The notes under the pieces are model-generated. The model was not told the origin of the DNA. It saw only the letters and a program-made list of their open reading frames with translations, and ran no database searches. Below, in pieces: positions 23,855 to 32,874 of a stretch of 41,104 nt of DNA. The translations under genes were made by a program, and so were the position numbers. Position 1 is the stretch's first letter. Every line of letters starts with the position of its first letter. The DNA comes from Candidatus Omnitrophota bacterium (GTDB lineage Bacteria > Omnitrophota > Gorgyraeia > Duberdicusellales > 4484-171), in contig JAQVMQ010000006.1 of the NCBI GenBank assembly GCA_028703535.1, positions 1 to 41,104 on the forward strand. The letters are read 5' to 3'.

Positions 23855-25164
23855 CTCCCTATACCTATATAACCAAATCCATTTGAAATAATTTTCTCAC
23901 GGTTAAGTGTATTTCTTCCGTCGGCTACCAATAGCCCCGGTATTTGTTTCTTCAATTTCTTAAAATCTATTTTTTCAAACTCTGCCCACTCTGTCAACAC
24001 ACATAGACAATCTATATCTGACTTTAAATATGGTTTTTTACAATATGTAACATTCCCAATTAATATTTTTTTTGAATTATCTATCGCCTGCGGGTCATAA
24101 ACATAAACTGCTGCTTTTTTAGCAAGTAAAAGATTTATTACTTTTATCGCGGGAGAAAATCTTATATCAGACGTATTTGGTTTAAACGAAAGACCGCAAA
24201 CAGAAAAATTTTTCCCTTTCAAAGTACCCAATCGTTCCTCTATACGTTTAACAAATAATTTAGGCTGATTTTTATTTATTTTTTGGACTTCGTCCAATAA
24301 TCTAAAATCATATCCTAACTTTTTTGCGGTATAGTGAAAAGCCTGTACATCCTTGGGAAAACAAAAACCGCCATATCCTATCCCGGCATTTAAAAAATCA
24401 AAACCTATACGTTTATCAGCACCTATAGCATGCGCGATTTTTTTAATATCAGCACCAAGTTTATCAGACAAGCATGAGATAGCATTTATATAGGATACTT
24501 TCATTGCTAAAAAAGAATTTGACGCGTATTTTATCATCTCCGCGGTATTTATGTCGGTAACTATTTTTTCTGTCTTTATCTTACTATAAACTTCGTGAAG
24601 CAAATTAGCGGCTTTTTGCGAACCAACACCGAATATCAATCTGTCCGGATGAAAGAAATCAAAAATAGCCTTACCTTCACGTAAAAACTCAGGATTTGAC
24701 GCGACATCAAAAGAATTTTTACCTTTCTTATTGTTTTCTATTATCTTTAAAAGTCTCTTACCTGTGTTTACCGGCACAGTTGACTTACTTACTATAAGCT
24801 TATAATCATTTAAATTATTGGCAATTATTTTAACAACATTTTCGACTGCAATTAAATCTACCGAACCATCAGGCATAGGGGGGGTACCTACAGCTATGAA
24901 AATCAGATCGGAGCATTTCACAGAACCGGAAATAGAAAAAGAAAAAGACAATTTTTCTTTTTTACAGCCGTTTATAACTAATTTTTCAAGACCGGGCTCA
25001 TAAAAAGGCATAATTCCTTTTTTTAACCCGTTTATTCTCTTTTTGTTATTATCCACACATATGACTTTATGCCCAAGATGAGCAAAACAAGCCGCAGCAA
25101 CAAGCCCGACATGGCCGGCACCTATAACACAGATGTTTTTTGCGGTTTTACTCTTAATACTCAC
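23851..25164 (-). CDS. ugd: UDP-glucose 6-dehydrogenase
   Basis: A protein of about 437 residues of the UDP-glucose/GDP-mannose dehydrogenase family that produces UDP-glucuronic acid. Rossmann motif GAGHVGLVAAACFAHLGH, then FIAVGTPPMPDGSVDL, VSKSTVPVNTG and SNPEFLREGKAI. The catalytic Cys lies in GYGGFCFPKDV near residue 265, and GLSFKPNTSDIRFSPA is in the C-terminal domain. I prefer GTG 25164, preceded by GAAGGCGG; a TTG farther up at 25191 would lie deeper in lptD. The gene overlaps lptD by 11 bases, tying glycan synthesis to the outer-membrane export gene. Confidence 0.9.
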   Translation of the reverse strand: MSIKSKTAKNICVIGAGHVGLVAAACFAHLGHKVICVDNNKKRINGLKKGIMPFYEPGLEKLVINGCKKEKLSFSFSISGSVKCSDLIFIAVGTPPMPDGSVDLIAVENVVKIIANNLNDYKLIVSKSTVPVNTGKRLLKIIENNKKGKNSFDVASNPEFLREGKAIFDFFHPDRLIFGVGSQKAANLLHEVYSKIKTEKIVTDINTAEMIKYASNSFLAMKVSYINAISCLSDKLGADIKKIAHAIGADKRIGFDFLNAGIGYGGFCFPKDVQAFHYTAKKLGYDFRLLDEVQKINKNQPKLFVKRIEERLGTLKGKNFSVCGLSFKPNTSDIRFSPAIKVINLLLAKKAAVYVYDPQAIDNSKKILIGNVTYCKKPYLKSDIDCLCVLTEWAEFEKIDFKKLKKQIPGLLVADGRNTLNREKIISNGFGYIGIGR

Positions 25165-27340
25165 TTCTGCCGCCTTCAAATGTATGGTCAAAGCCCATGT
25201 GCATTCTGGGATATTCTTTAAGCGTAAACATGAAAAAAAATGTTAAGTCTCTGCCGCCTGAATCCGGACGGTCAACGTTAATACCAAGATCCAGCCACCA
25301 GCAATGCATATCGGTACGAAATACATATTCCTGACGCTCAAAATGGTTTTCCTCAAAATCATAGCGCATATAGTTCTGAAATTGTATCTTCGGCGTCATC
25401 TGATAGCGGAAATGCGCTGTGCCTTCGGTATTTTCGTTACGTACGTAACGCTGACCTAAAGAAACGGCATAGAGCTCTTTCTCTGTCTCTTCACCGCCTA
25501 CCATCATTTTTTTCTTTTTAGAGTATGTCGCGTCCGCGTCTATCGTCACGAATTCTTCATCTACAATACTATACTCCGTATCCGTTGTAACGGATATGTT
25601 CGGTGTAGGATAAAATTCAAATTCCGTAGTAAGTTTATCAAAATAGCTGCCTTTAGCTTCATTATCAATGTTGTATTCCAAAGCAGGGCTGAAATATATA
25701 AAATCCCATACCCGTTCGTCGTTTTTAGCCTGTATTTTGTTTTTCAGTTTAAATATTATTTTTTCGGATCTTTCAAAGGTGTCGTCATCGTCAAATTCAA
25801 TAAGATTGTTATCTGAAACTGTAGGGTCATGCATATATGAATAGCTGATCTCCGGAGTAAGAATATGTCTAAACTCATTTATCGTTTCACCGCAGAAATT
25901 TACCGGCAAATCAAAATATTTATAAAACTTGGTGCTCAAGGTTATACCTGCCTCGGGTATAGTGCGCAAGACATTTTCCTGTGAATATTTATTTTGTGAA
26001 TAGTAAATATTATACATCGCTACATACGGAGTAATACTTAGGAATCCAAACCTGTCGGAATAACTTATTTTGTTATGTGTATAGAACCTAAAAACCGAGC
26101 TGTCTTCGGCCGGAACTTCCGGTTTGTACTGTAAATATCCAGCTTTTTCTTTTGATTCAAAATAAAATTTACTGCTGCCTATGTTGTGTTTGTACATATT
26201 ATATTCAAGTTGAGGAAGATATTCGGTCTCAGTATAAAAATTGTTAAGGCGTTTCTGGGTAAATAACGACAACGAAGAGTTCGGAAAAGAATAATCCATT
26301 AGCATATAACTTAACGGATGGTTCTGTTTTTCATATTCGTCATAAAAGAAGTCTTTCATGAAATATTTGTCGGAAAATTTATTTATCTCAGCCTTTATTG
26401 TAAGGTTCGGCATAGGTTTAAAATCGTAAAAAAGTTGGGCTTTATATCTATCGTCGTCTAAATATTTTTCGGCTATGCCGGCTCTTTCAGGATATTCATC
26501 ATACAATTCACTTCTGTTATCTGTAGAATAAAGATTATCTTTTATTGTATAATACTTAAATAAAGCGTTACCGTATTTTTTGGTTTTTGCCTGATGAGTC
26601 AGCCCTAAGCCCCAACCTCTTTTTTCATAATAATCCAAATCTACCGCGCCCTTAAGATTATCGTCCAGAATATAACGCCAGCGTGTCAGCACATAATAAC
26701 CCAGCTCTCCGTCTTTTCCGAAAGAAGGTGAAAACGGAAATTCATCACCGTTTATCGGTATAGAAATATAAGGAAAATAAAAAACCGGGACTTTACCGAC
26801 TTTCATGACCATGCCTCTGGCCTTTATCCTGTCGCCGGGGTATATGGTTATTTTTTTAGCTTCAAGCTTATAATGGGGTTCGTCCAAATCACATGTCGTA
26901 ACATAACCTTTGTGCAGAACTATTGACCCGTCATCACCTGTTTGGACTTCATCTGCTTTACCGAAGAAAGGACTAGCATAAACCCGCGTATCAGTAACAA
27001 CAGCCGCTTTTTTAGAAAAATCATAAACAACATTCTTACCGTAAGAAACATCCTCACCGCGATGTACTTCGACATCGCCTTCGATGTAGGCTTTATTAGC
27101 CGCACTGTCATATATTGCCTCCTGACAATGAAGCGAAAGTTCATTTTGGGATATTATTACATTACCTGTTGCTACTATTTGTTTTTTTGCATGATCAAAG
27201 CTGATAGTGTCAGCTTCTATATCTACTGGAAGATCTTTTTCCTGCGCCATGGCAGAAAAAATAAAAATTAAACTTAGTAAAAAAAATACAAAAATCTTTA
27301 TCCTAGTATAGTCCGTTTTCATAATATAGCGCTTAAACAT
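25154..27340 (-). CDS. lptD: LPS-assembly protein LptD (outer-membrane barrel)
   Basis: A 728-residue protein with a signal peptide (hydrophobic residues 16-29, cleavage likely after SAMA at 32). The OstA/LptA-like beta-jellyroll spans about 35-170 (VDIEADTISFDHAKKQIVAT, GDVEVHRGED, KARGMVMKVGKVPVFYFPY). A large beta-barrel of alternating aromatic strands follows to the C-terminal FEGGRSEY. It inserts LPS into the outer leaflet of the outer membrane. Cys are few: one in TTCDLDEPHY, one in NFCGE and one in DMHCWWLDLGI near the end, leaving possible disulfides. ATG 27340 has a strong GGAGGG site. Its presence is the best evidence for a diderm cell with LPS-like lipid. Confidence 0.9.
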   Translation of the reverse strand: MFKRYIMKTDYTRIKIFVFFLLSLIFIFSAMAQEKDLPVDIEADTISFDHAKKQIVATGNVIISQNELSLHCQEAIYDSAANKAYIEGDVEVHRGEDVSYGKNVVYDFSKKAAVVTDTRVYASPFFGKADEVQTGDDGSIVLHKGYVTTCDLDEPHYKLEAKKITIYPGDRIKARGMVMKVGKVPVFYFPYISIPINGDEFPFSPSFGKDGELGYYVLTRWRYILDDNLKGAVDLDYYEKRGWGLGLTHQAKTKKYGNALFKYYTIKDNLYSTDNRSELYDEYPERAGIAEKYLDDDRYKAQLFYDFKPMPNLTIKAEINKFSDKYFMKDFFYDEYEKQNHPLSYMLMDYSFPNSSLSLFTQKRLNNFYTETEYLPQLEYNMYKHNIGSSKFYFESKEKAGYLQYKPEVPAEDSSVFRFYTHNKISYSDRFGFLSITPYVAMYNIYYSQNKYSQENVLRTIPEAGITLSTKFYKYFDLPVNFCGETINEFRHILTPEISYSYMHDPTVSDNNLIEFDDDDTFERSEKIIFKLKNKIQAKNDERVWDFIYFSPALEYNIDNEAKGSYFDKLTTEFEFYPTPNISVTTDTEYSIVDEEFVTIDADATYSKKKKMMVGGEETEKELYAVSLGQRYVRNENTEGTAHFRYQMTPKIQFQNYMRYDFEENHFERQEYVFRTDMHCWWLDLGINVDRPDSGGRDLTFFFMFTLKEYPRMHMGFDHTFEGGRSEY

Positions 27341-27412
27341 TCTTCCCTCCCGGCATATAAAACTATTTATTACTACATCACTATATACCTTTATAAAAAA
27401 GTATATCCGTCA

Positions 27413-28315
27413 TCATGCCGCGCAATTAGACGCCGCCCATAAAGCCGCGCCGATAATACCCGCGTGTTTTATTTTTGCTTTTTTTATTTTTAAACCTTTT
27501 GACAAAGGAGCCATGGCATAACGTTTTATATGCGCTAAAACCATAGGCTTAAACAGGTTATACGCGCCGCTCACACCGCCGCCTAAAATTATTACTTCCG
27601 GATTGAACAAATTTACCATACCGGCCAAAAATCTGCCGAAATAAAAAGAGAATTCTTCCCAAACCGATAATGCGGCTTTCTCTCCTAATAAGGCGCGCTC
27701 ATAAAGTTCTTTTACCGTAATTTCTTTTTTTATACCGGTTTTTTTTTTATAATTTCTTATCAAATAAGCGTTACCCAAATACGTCTCTATACAGCCGTTA
27801 GAACCGCAGCCGCATTTTTGGCCATTAACTGTTATGGGAATATGAGCAAGCTCCGCCGCGCTTGTCCTGGCATAGAGTAACTCTCCATTTATGACTACAC
27901 CGCTGCCCAGGCCTGTTCCTAACGTGAAAAAAAGAGCATTTTTCACATGCCCGCCCAGGCCTACCTTGCATTCTGCTAAAGTAAAAACATTAGCATCATT
28001 GTTTATAAAAACTTTCTTCTTTAAGCTTCTGCCGAACTCTTTAGAAATAGGGTAATTCTTCCAGCCGGGAACGTTAGGCAGATCAAATATTTTGCCGTTT
28101 TTAATGTCGATCAAGCCCGGCGCGCCTATACCTATCGCCTTGATATTATATTTAGAATACAAGGCTAATACATTTTTCAAAAGTTCCAAAAACTTTTCTT
28201 TTGTATTATTAGAAGACGTAGGATATACAGACCGCGCGATAAGGCTCCCTGATGAGTTAACAACACCTATATCAATATTAGTACCGCCCCAGTCAATTCC
28301 AAGATAATTATCCAT
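27413..28315 (-). CDS. ROK-family sugar kinase (glucokinase-like)
   Basis: A 300-residue ROK protein. ATP-binding GIDWGGTNIDIGVV is at the N-terminus, INNDANVFTLAE near 105, GTGLGSGVVING near 133, the zinc motif CGCGSNGCIE near 175, and GGGVSGAYN near 245. Without an N-terminal HTH it is a kinase rather than a NagC-type repressor. The open frame runs upstream through the tRNA gene, so the start must be MDNYLGIDW at 28315, 13 bases after the tRNA end. No Shine-Dalgarno is visible, so translation may be inefficient or leaderless after tRNA processing. Substrate, probably glucose or a related hexose, is unproven. Confidence 0.88.
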   Translation of the reverse strand: MDNYLGIDWGGTNIDIGVVNSSGSLIARSVYPTSSNNTKEKFLELLKNVLALYSKYNIKAIGIGAPGLIDIKNGKIFDLPNVPGWKNYPISKEFGRSLKKKVFINNDANVFTLAECKVGLGGHVKNALFFTLGTGLGSGVVINGELLYARTSAAELAHIPITVNGQKCGCGSNGCIETYLGNAYLIRNYKKKTGIKKEITVKELYERALLGEKAALSVWEEFSFYFGRFLAGMVNLFNPEVIILGGGVSGAYNLFKPMVLAHIKRYAMAPLSKGLKIKKAKIKHAGIIGAALWAASNCAA

Positions 28316-28328
28316 AATTTTTATAATA

Positions 28329-28403
28329 TCGGGGCGAGTGGACTTGAACCACCGACCTCTGCGTCCCGAACGCAGCGCTCTAGCCAAACTGAGCCACGCC
28401 CCG
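28329..28403 (-). tRNA. tRNA-Pro (CGG)
   Basis: The minus strand folds as a 75-base cloverleaf: acceptor CGGGGCG / CGCCCCG, D stem GCTC / GAGC, anticodon stem CTGCG / CGCAG around TTCGGGA (anticodon CGG), T arm GGTGG-TTCAAGT-CCACT, discriminator A. CCA is not encoded. It lies 4 bases after the ribE stop and 13 bases before the ROK start, so it is probably cut out of a shared transcript. Confidence 0.95.
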
Positions 28404-28407
28404 AAAT

Positions 28408-28980
28408 TTATCCTTTAGCTTTTAAAAGATAGTCACATTCCATGTTGACGACTTCACCTATGCGCAACTTATTAAATGTAGTATGCTCATAAGTAAACGG
28501 TATGACATCTACCGTAAAACTTCCCGGGAAAACTTTTTTTATTGTCAACGAAACACCATTAACGGCTATCGAGCCTTTTTCTATTATATACTTTTTCGCT
28601 TTAGGCAAAAAGGATATTTCTATCTCGTAATAACTTTTTTTCTTTAGCTTACGTTTTACACGACCTAACGCATCGCAATGACCCAAAACAAAATGACCGC
28701 CAAGTTTGTCTCCAACGGCAAGAGCCGTTTCGCAATTGATACGGCTGCCTATCGTAAGCTTGCTTAAATTCGTATCTTTAAGAGTCGGGTTTACAATATC
28801 AAAAAAAAGCAGGCGCCTGTCTTTCCTAGTAACGGTCAGGCATACACCGTTTAAAGCTATACTGTCTGAGACAGCGGCATCGTTAAATATAGCCGGCGCA
28901 GTGATGCCCACCACTGTCAATCCCGAACCCTTTCGTAAAACGCTAATCGTTCCTATTTCTTTTATTATACCGGTAAACAT
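28408..28980 (-). CDS. ribE: Riboflavin synthase, alpha chain
   Basis: A 190-residue two-barrel riboflavin synthase that dismutates two 6,7-dimethyl-8-ribityllumazine molecules into riboflavin. It begins with the canonical MFTGIIKEIGTI. Each half repeats the lumazine-binding domain: DSIALNGVCLTV with GGHFVLGHCDALGRV, then KGSIAVNGVSLTIKKV with ECDYLLK at the end. Length is slightly below the usual 200-220. No other rib gene is nearby and no FMN riboswitch could be recognised upstream. Confidence 0.95.
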   Translation of the reverse strand: MFTGIIKEIGTISVLRKGSGLTVVGITAPAIFNDAAVSDSIALNGVCLTVTRKDRRLLFFDIVNPTLKDTNLSKLTIGSRINCETALAVGDKLGGHFVLGHCDALGRVKRKLKKKSYYEIEISFLPKAKKYIIEKGSIAVNGVSLTIKKVFPGSFTVDVIPFTYEHTTFNKLRIGEVVNMECDYLLKAKG

Positions 28981-29180
28981 TTTTTCCGTATATATTAAGG
29001 TAAGAAATAAAAAAATTATATCATATATATAATAAAAATCTATCTTTAAAATTGCCTAAAAAGCGTGAAAATACCATAAATCAAAGCCTTTTAGACTAAT
29101 TATTACATACAATTAAACAGCCCAAAGATCTCTTGGTTATATTTGTCTTAAATTATATGGTTATTTTTGTTTTCTTTACA

Positions 29181-29214
29181 AATAAAAACCCCGCTCCAAT
29201 TACTCGGAGCGGGG
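29181..29214 (-). terminator. Rho-independent terminator of the histone-like gene
   Basis: A 9-bp stem, CCCCGCTCC / GGAGCGGGG with an 8-base loop, is followed on the minus strand by TTTTTATT. It lies 30 bases after the stop of the lysine-rich gene. The roughly 200 bases between it and ribE (28981-29180) hold no gene I can support. Confidence 0.9.
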
Positions 29215-29243
29215 AACTTTTGCTATATTAACGACTATCGAAA

Positions 29244-29444
29244 CTATTTCTTTTTCTTAGCAGGTTTTTTCTTTGCAACTTTCTTAGCTGCTGGTTTCTT
29301 CTTAGCAACTTTCTTAGTTGCTTTTTTCTTCACAACTTTTTTAGCTGCCGGTTTCTTCTTAGCAACTTTTTTCTTTGCAACTTTCTTAGCTGCTGGTTTC
29401 TTCTTAGCAACTTTTTTCTTTGCAACTTTCTTCTTTACCGCCAT
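29244..29444 (-). CDS. Lys/Ala-rich histone H1-like protein
   Basis: A 66-residue protein made almost only of Lys, Ala, Val and Pro in a repeating KKKPAAKKVAKKK pattern, like the basic tail of histone H1 and bacterial H1-like or HU-tail proteins. No globular domain is present. It should bind DNA or RNA non-specifically through charge. A perfect AAAGGAGGTG ribosome site lies before ATG 29444, and a strong promoter and terminator frame the gene, so it is a monocistronic and probably abundant product. Low complexity makes homology by sequence alone weak. Confidence 0.85.
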   Translation of the reverse strand: MAVKKKVAKKKVAKKKPAAKKVAKKKVAKKKPAAKKVVKKKATKKVAKKKPAAKKVAKKKPAKKKK

Positions 29445-29495
29445 CTTGACACCTCCTTTTTTTCCGACCCCCAGCCGGATTTTATTTACACTTTA

Positions 29496-29524
29496 ATTCT
29501 AGCAAACAAAAAAAAGTTTTTCAA
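29496..29524 (-). promoter_or_regulatory. Sigma-70 promoter of the histone-like gene
   Basis: The -35 box TTGAAA (29519-29524) and the -10 box TAGAAT (29496-29501) have 17-base spacing, leading into a leader of about 45 bases with the strong ribosome site. The TGC before the -10 resembles an extended -10. Confidence 0.7.
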
Positions 29525-29610
29525 TAACTTTTATGTATTTTTCAAAAATTTTTTTAAAGATACTTCGGAGAGAATTTCGATGTAAATTTTTTAAGGTGTG
29601 AAAAATATTT

Positions 29611-29985
29611 TTATACGGTTATCACATTAGACGCATCATCGTCTTCCCATAAATTTTCTAACCCGTAAAAAGTTCGTGATTGTTCATCAAAGACATGCAG
29701 GATTATATCGAAGAAATCTACTATACCCCAGGTGTTTAGTTTATCTATTTGTTTATTCGATACCTGAAGTTTTAATTTTTTACTTTTATCAGCTACATAT
29801 TCATATATCGCTCTTACCTGTGCCGGAGACTCCGCCGAACAAACAATGAAATAATGACAAAAATTACAGGATTCTGTCACATGTATGGCTACCGGATCTA
29901 TCGCTTTTTTATCCAAGGTCAACTCCATTAGCCCTAATGCCTTATTTTTGATTTCGTCGTTATTTTTCAATGTTTTTTTAGTCAT
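29611..29985 (-). CDS. rsfS: Ribosomal silencing factor RsfS (Iojap family)
   Basis: A 124-residue protein that binds ribosomal protein L14 and blocks 30S-50S joining when nutrients are scarce. Family blocks are present: DPVAIHVTE, CHYFIVCSAESPAQVRAI, WGIVDFFDIILHVFDEQSRTFY and GLENLWED at the C-terminus. AAGGCG precedes ATG 29985. It follows trpC with a 24-base gap. Confidence 0.92.
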   Translation of the reverse strand: MTKKTLKNNDEIKNKALGLMELTLDKKAIDPVAIHVTESCNFCHYFIVCSAESPAQVRAIYEYVADKSKKLKLQVSNKQIDKLNTWGIVDFFDIILHVFDEQSRTFYGLENLWEDDDASNVITV

Positions 29986-30009
29986 ATACGCCTTTTTTAA
30001 ATAGTGTTC

Positions 30010-30789
30010 TTAAGATTTTAAATTTAGCTCTTTTATTTTCTCTTCCATATTCTCCGCTTTCAAAATAGCTTCTCCAACCATGACTGCTTTTACTCCGGCA
30101 CCTTTGAATAAAAGTATTTCTTTAGCTTCCGCGATACCGCTTTCGCTTATCAAAGTAACTCCTTGCGGAATGAACGGAGCTAATTTTATAGTCTTGCTTG
30201 TATCTATTTTAAATGTATGAAAATTTCTATTATTAACACAGATTATATCTGCTCCGCTCTTTAAAACTTTTTTTAATTCTTTTTCTGTATGGACTTCCAC
30301 AATAGCATCCATATTCATACTACGGCAAAACTCTAAAAGCTCTTTTATCCGGGATTCGTCGATTATAGACATTATAAGTGTTACAGCATCAGCTCCTGCC
30401 GCGCGTGACTCTAAGATTTGCGATTCGTCTATAATAAAATCTTTTCTTAATACCGGTATTTTTATTTCTTTTTTTATATCTTCAATATATTTAAGTTTAC
30501 CTAAATAAAATTCCTGTTCTGTTGCTACAGAAATGGCACTCGCTCCGCAATTAGTATATAATCTGGCTAAAGCTAAATGTGAAAAATCAGGCCTCAATAT
30601 ACCAGCAAAGGGTGAACCTTGCTTTATTTTACCTATAAATGATATTTTATTCTCTATATTTACGGCTTTCTTAAAAGATAACGGCGCCGGAGCTTTAGCG
30701 GCAAGAGAACGTAAGGCATCTTTATTGCCTTGTAAAACTTTAACTTCTTGTTTTTTCTTTTCCAAAATTAAATTTAATATTTTATGCAT
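30010..30789 (-). CDS. trpC: Indole-3-glycerol phosphate synthase
   Basis: A 259-residue TIM-barrel enzyme of tryptophan synthesis. Recognisable parts are the substrate-binding region GKIKQGSPFAGIL near residue 53 (usually KKxSPSKG), ISVATEQEFYLG, PVLRKDFIIDESQI, ADAVTLIMSII, AIVEVHTEKEL, ICVNNRNFHTF and LISESGI. Catalytic Lys and Glu positions appear kept. It stands alone, with no other trp gene in the window, between murA and rsfS. Confidence 0.93.
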   Translation of the reverse strand: MHKILNLILEKKKQEVKVLQGNKDALRSLAAKAPAPLSFKKAVNIENKISFIGKIKQGSPFAGILRPDFSHLALARLYTNCGASAISVATEQEFYLGKLKYIEDIKKEIKIPVLRKDFIIDESQILESRAAGADAVTLIMSIIDESRIKELLEFCRSMNMDAIVEVHTEKELKKVLKSGADIICVNNRNFHTFKIDTSKTIKLAPFIPQGVTLISESGIAEAKEILLFKGAGVKAVMVGEAILKAENMEEKIKELNLKS

Positions 30790-30801
30790 TCCAGACCTTC
30801 G

Positions 30802-32067
30802 TTATTTCTGTTTTACTCTTTTGACCTTAGCACCCAAGTGCCTGAGTTTAGTTTCTATATACTCATAACCGCGGTCTATATGATAAACTCTAAGGATTTC
30901 TGTTTTATCTTCTGCCGCAAGGCCCGCAATAACAAGCGCGGCTGAAGCTCGTAAATCAGATGCCATCACTTCCGCGCCGAACAATCTCCGTCGGCCTTCT
31001 ATTATGGCATATGGACCGCTTCTTTGAATCCCCGCCCCCATACGATTAAGTTCTGCTATATGCATAAACCTGTCAGGATATATTTTCTCGGTTATCATAG
31101 ATATACCTTTAGCAAAACATAAACAACTCATAAGCTGCGCCTGCACATCCGTAGGAAAGCCGGGATACGGCAAGGTCGTTACACTTACAGGTGTTATAAC
31201 CTTAGGTGACTTTATTCCGATACTGTCTTCTTTTATATTAAACACAGCACCCATATTCTCCATCGCTTCCAAAACAGCCGTTAAATGTTTGAAATTAACT
31301 TTTTTTATTGTAATATCAGATCGCGTGACAAGTGCCGCGGCAAGAAAAGTAGCCGCCTCTATCCTATCAGGTATAACCGTCTCATCTAAACCGTTAAGAC
31401 AGTCAACTCCGTTAATCGTAATAATAGGTGTACCTTCACCTTCAATATTTGCACCCATTTTTTTCAAAGCTATACCAAGAGCTATTATCTCAGGTTCACA
31501 AGCAGCATGTTCAATTATAGTGATACCTTTTGATAAAACCGCTGCCATCATGACATTAGCTGTAGCCAAAACAGAGGACCCGAATTGACCGCCAAGATAA
31601 ATATGCGCTCCTTTAAGTTTTTTAGCCGAAGCAATACAATAACCTTTATTTATTTTTATATCAGCACCTAATTTCATTAATCCTTTAATGTGCAGATCTA
31701 CCGGACGCGGGCCGATAACACAACCTCCGGGCAAGGCTACTTTGGCTTTTCTATTTTTTGCCAATAACGGGCCCAAACAACAAAAGGAAGCGCGCATTGT
31801 GCGAACCAAACTGTACGGTGCGGTATATTTTTCTCTTTTGCCCGTACTTTTAATTACGACTGTGCCCTGCTTGAACGATATTTCTTTGCCTAGTGTCTGC
31901 AAGATCTTAAGCATTGTACGTATATCCAAAAGATCCGGAACGTTTTTTAAAACACATAATTTATCTGTTAGTAAAGTAGCAGATAAAATCGGTAAAGCAG
32001 CATTTTTTGCACCGCTTATAGTCACATCACCCTTAAGTTTTGAATTATATACTATAAATTTATCCAT
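30802..32067 (-). CDS. murA: UDP-N-acetylglucosamine 1-carboxyvinyltransferase
   Basis: The 421-residue first committed enzyme of peptidoglycan synthesis, moving enolpyruvate from PEP to UDP-GlcNAc. The N-terminal ISGAKNAALP with the conserved Lys, and the loop PGGCVIGPRPVDLHIKGL, where the Cys attacked by fosfomycin is retained (near residue 115), are clear. TDVQAQLM and a SDLRASAALVIAGLAA segment complete the fold. It indicates a peptidoglycan wall. It is 3 bases from prmC. Confidence 0.96.
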   Translation of the reverse strand: MDKFIVYNSKLKGDVTISGAKNAALPILSATLLTDKLCVLKNVPDLLDIRTMLKILQTLGKEISFKQGTVVIKSTGKREKYTAPYSLVRTMRASFCCLGPLLAKNRKAKVALPGGCVIGPRPVDLHIKGLMKLGADIKINKGYCIASAKKLKGAHIYLGGQFGSSVLATANVMMAAVLSKGITIIEHAACEPEIIALGIALKKMGANIEGEGTPIITINGVDCLNGLDETVIPDRIEAATFLAAALVTRSDITIKKVNFKHLTAVLEAMENMGAVFNIKEDSIGIKSPKVITPVSVTTLPYPGFPTDVQAQLMSCLCFAKGISMITEKIYPDRFMHIAELNRMGAGIQRSGPYAIIEGRRRLFGAEVMASDLRASAALVIAGLAAEDKTEILRVYHIDRGYEYIETKLRHLGAKVKRVKQK

Positions 32068-32070
32068 AAT

Positions 32071-32874
32071 TTATTTCGATTTTAATAAAACTCCGCCGCG
32101 CCAATTATCCGAATAATCTTTTATCCATTCTACTACTTTATAGCCGTATTTTTCAATTTTTTCTTTTGCGACATCTTTCTGGTTATAGCCCATTTCAAAA
32201 ATCAAAAAACCCTTATCAGTTAAGTATTTGCCGGCCTCTGAAAATATCTTATCTAATAAATCAAAGCCCGTAATGCCTCCGTCTAACGCCAAAAACGGCT
32301 CATGCGTTAAAGAACCTTCTATCTGCGAAGATTCGACATACGGCGGATTCGTAACTATTAGTTGATATTCATTGTCATTTAAACCTGCAAAAATATCGCT
32401 TTGATAAAACCTAATCTTAAGATTATCTTTTAACGCGTTCTTTTTTGCTACGTCCAGCGCTTCCTCGGAGATATCTGAGCAAACGATATTTAGACCCGGG
32501 ACCAACCGCTTCAATGTAAGCCCTATAACCCCGCTGCCGCAGCAAAGATCCAAGACATTGATTATTTTATATTTTTTTATATATTCCAAAGTTTTCTCTG
32601 TTATTATTTCAGTTTCGACACGAGGAATTAATACATCTTGATTGACATTAAAAGTATGTCCGTAAAATTCTTCTTTACCCAGGCTGTATGCTAATGGTTT
32701 ACCGGATAAGTATTCATGTTTTGCTTTATCCAGGAAATTCAATTTTTCGGCAGGAATATTTATGTCAGAATCACAGATATTAATAACCTCGCCAAAAGTT
32801 TCTTTGATAAGAAAGTTCATATCGCGCGGCAAAAATATATCTTTTGTGTTATTATACCAATCCTTGAGATTCAT
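32071..32874 (-). CDS. prmC: Peptide chain release factor N5-glutamine methyltransferase
   Basis: A 267-residue SAM-dependent methyltransferase that methylates the GGQ glutamine of release factors. The SAM site is LDLCCGSGVIGLTLK near residue 110 and the substrate-binding VTNPPYVE lies near 173. The N-terminal helical domain ends in the YSLGKEEFYGHTFNVNQDVLIPRVETE block typical of PrmC (given here only as landmark near residues 61-88). It overlaps its substrate gene prfA by 23 bases. Confidence 0.95.
   Translation of the reverse strand: MNLKDWYNNTKDIFLPRDMNFLIKETFGEVINICDSDINIPAEKLNFLDKAKHEYLSGKPLAYSLGKEEFYGHTFNVNQDVLIPRVETEIITEKTLEYIKKYKIINVLDLCCGSGVIGLTLKRLVPGLNIVCSDISEEALDVAKKNALKDNLKIRFYQSDIFAGLNDNEYQLIVTNPPYVESSQIEGSLTHEPFLALDGGITGFDLLDKIFSEAGKYLTDKGFLIFEMGYNQKDVAKEKIEKYGYKVVEWIKDYSDNWRGGVLLKSK

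Noticed and set aside
28981..29180. Possible FMN riboswitch ahead of ribE
   Set aside because: I could not find the conserved FMN-aptamer segments; the stretch is simply AT-rich with a TATAAT-like sequence lacking a -35.
29167..29496. Long plus-strand open frame rich in FFLATFL repeats
   Set aside because: It is the antisense of the lysine-rich histone-like gene, whose promoter, ribosome site and terminator all lie on the minus strand.
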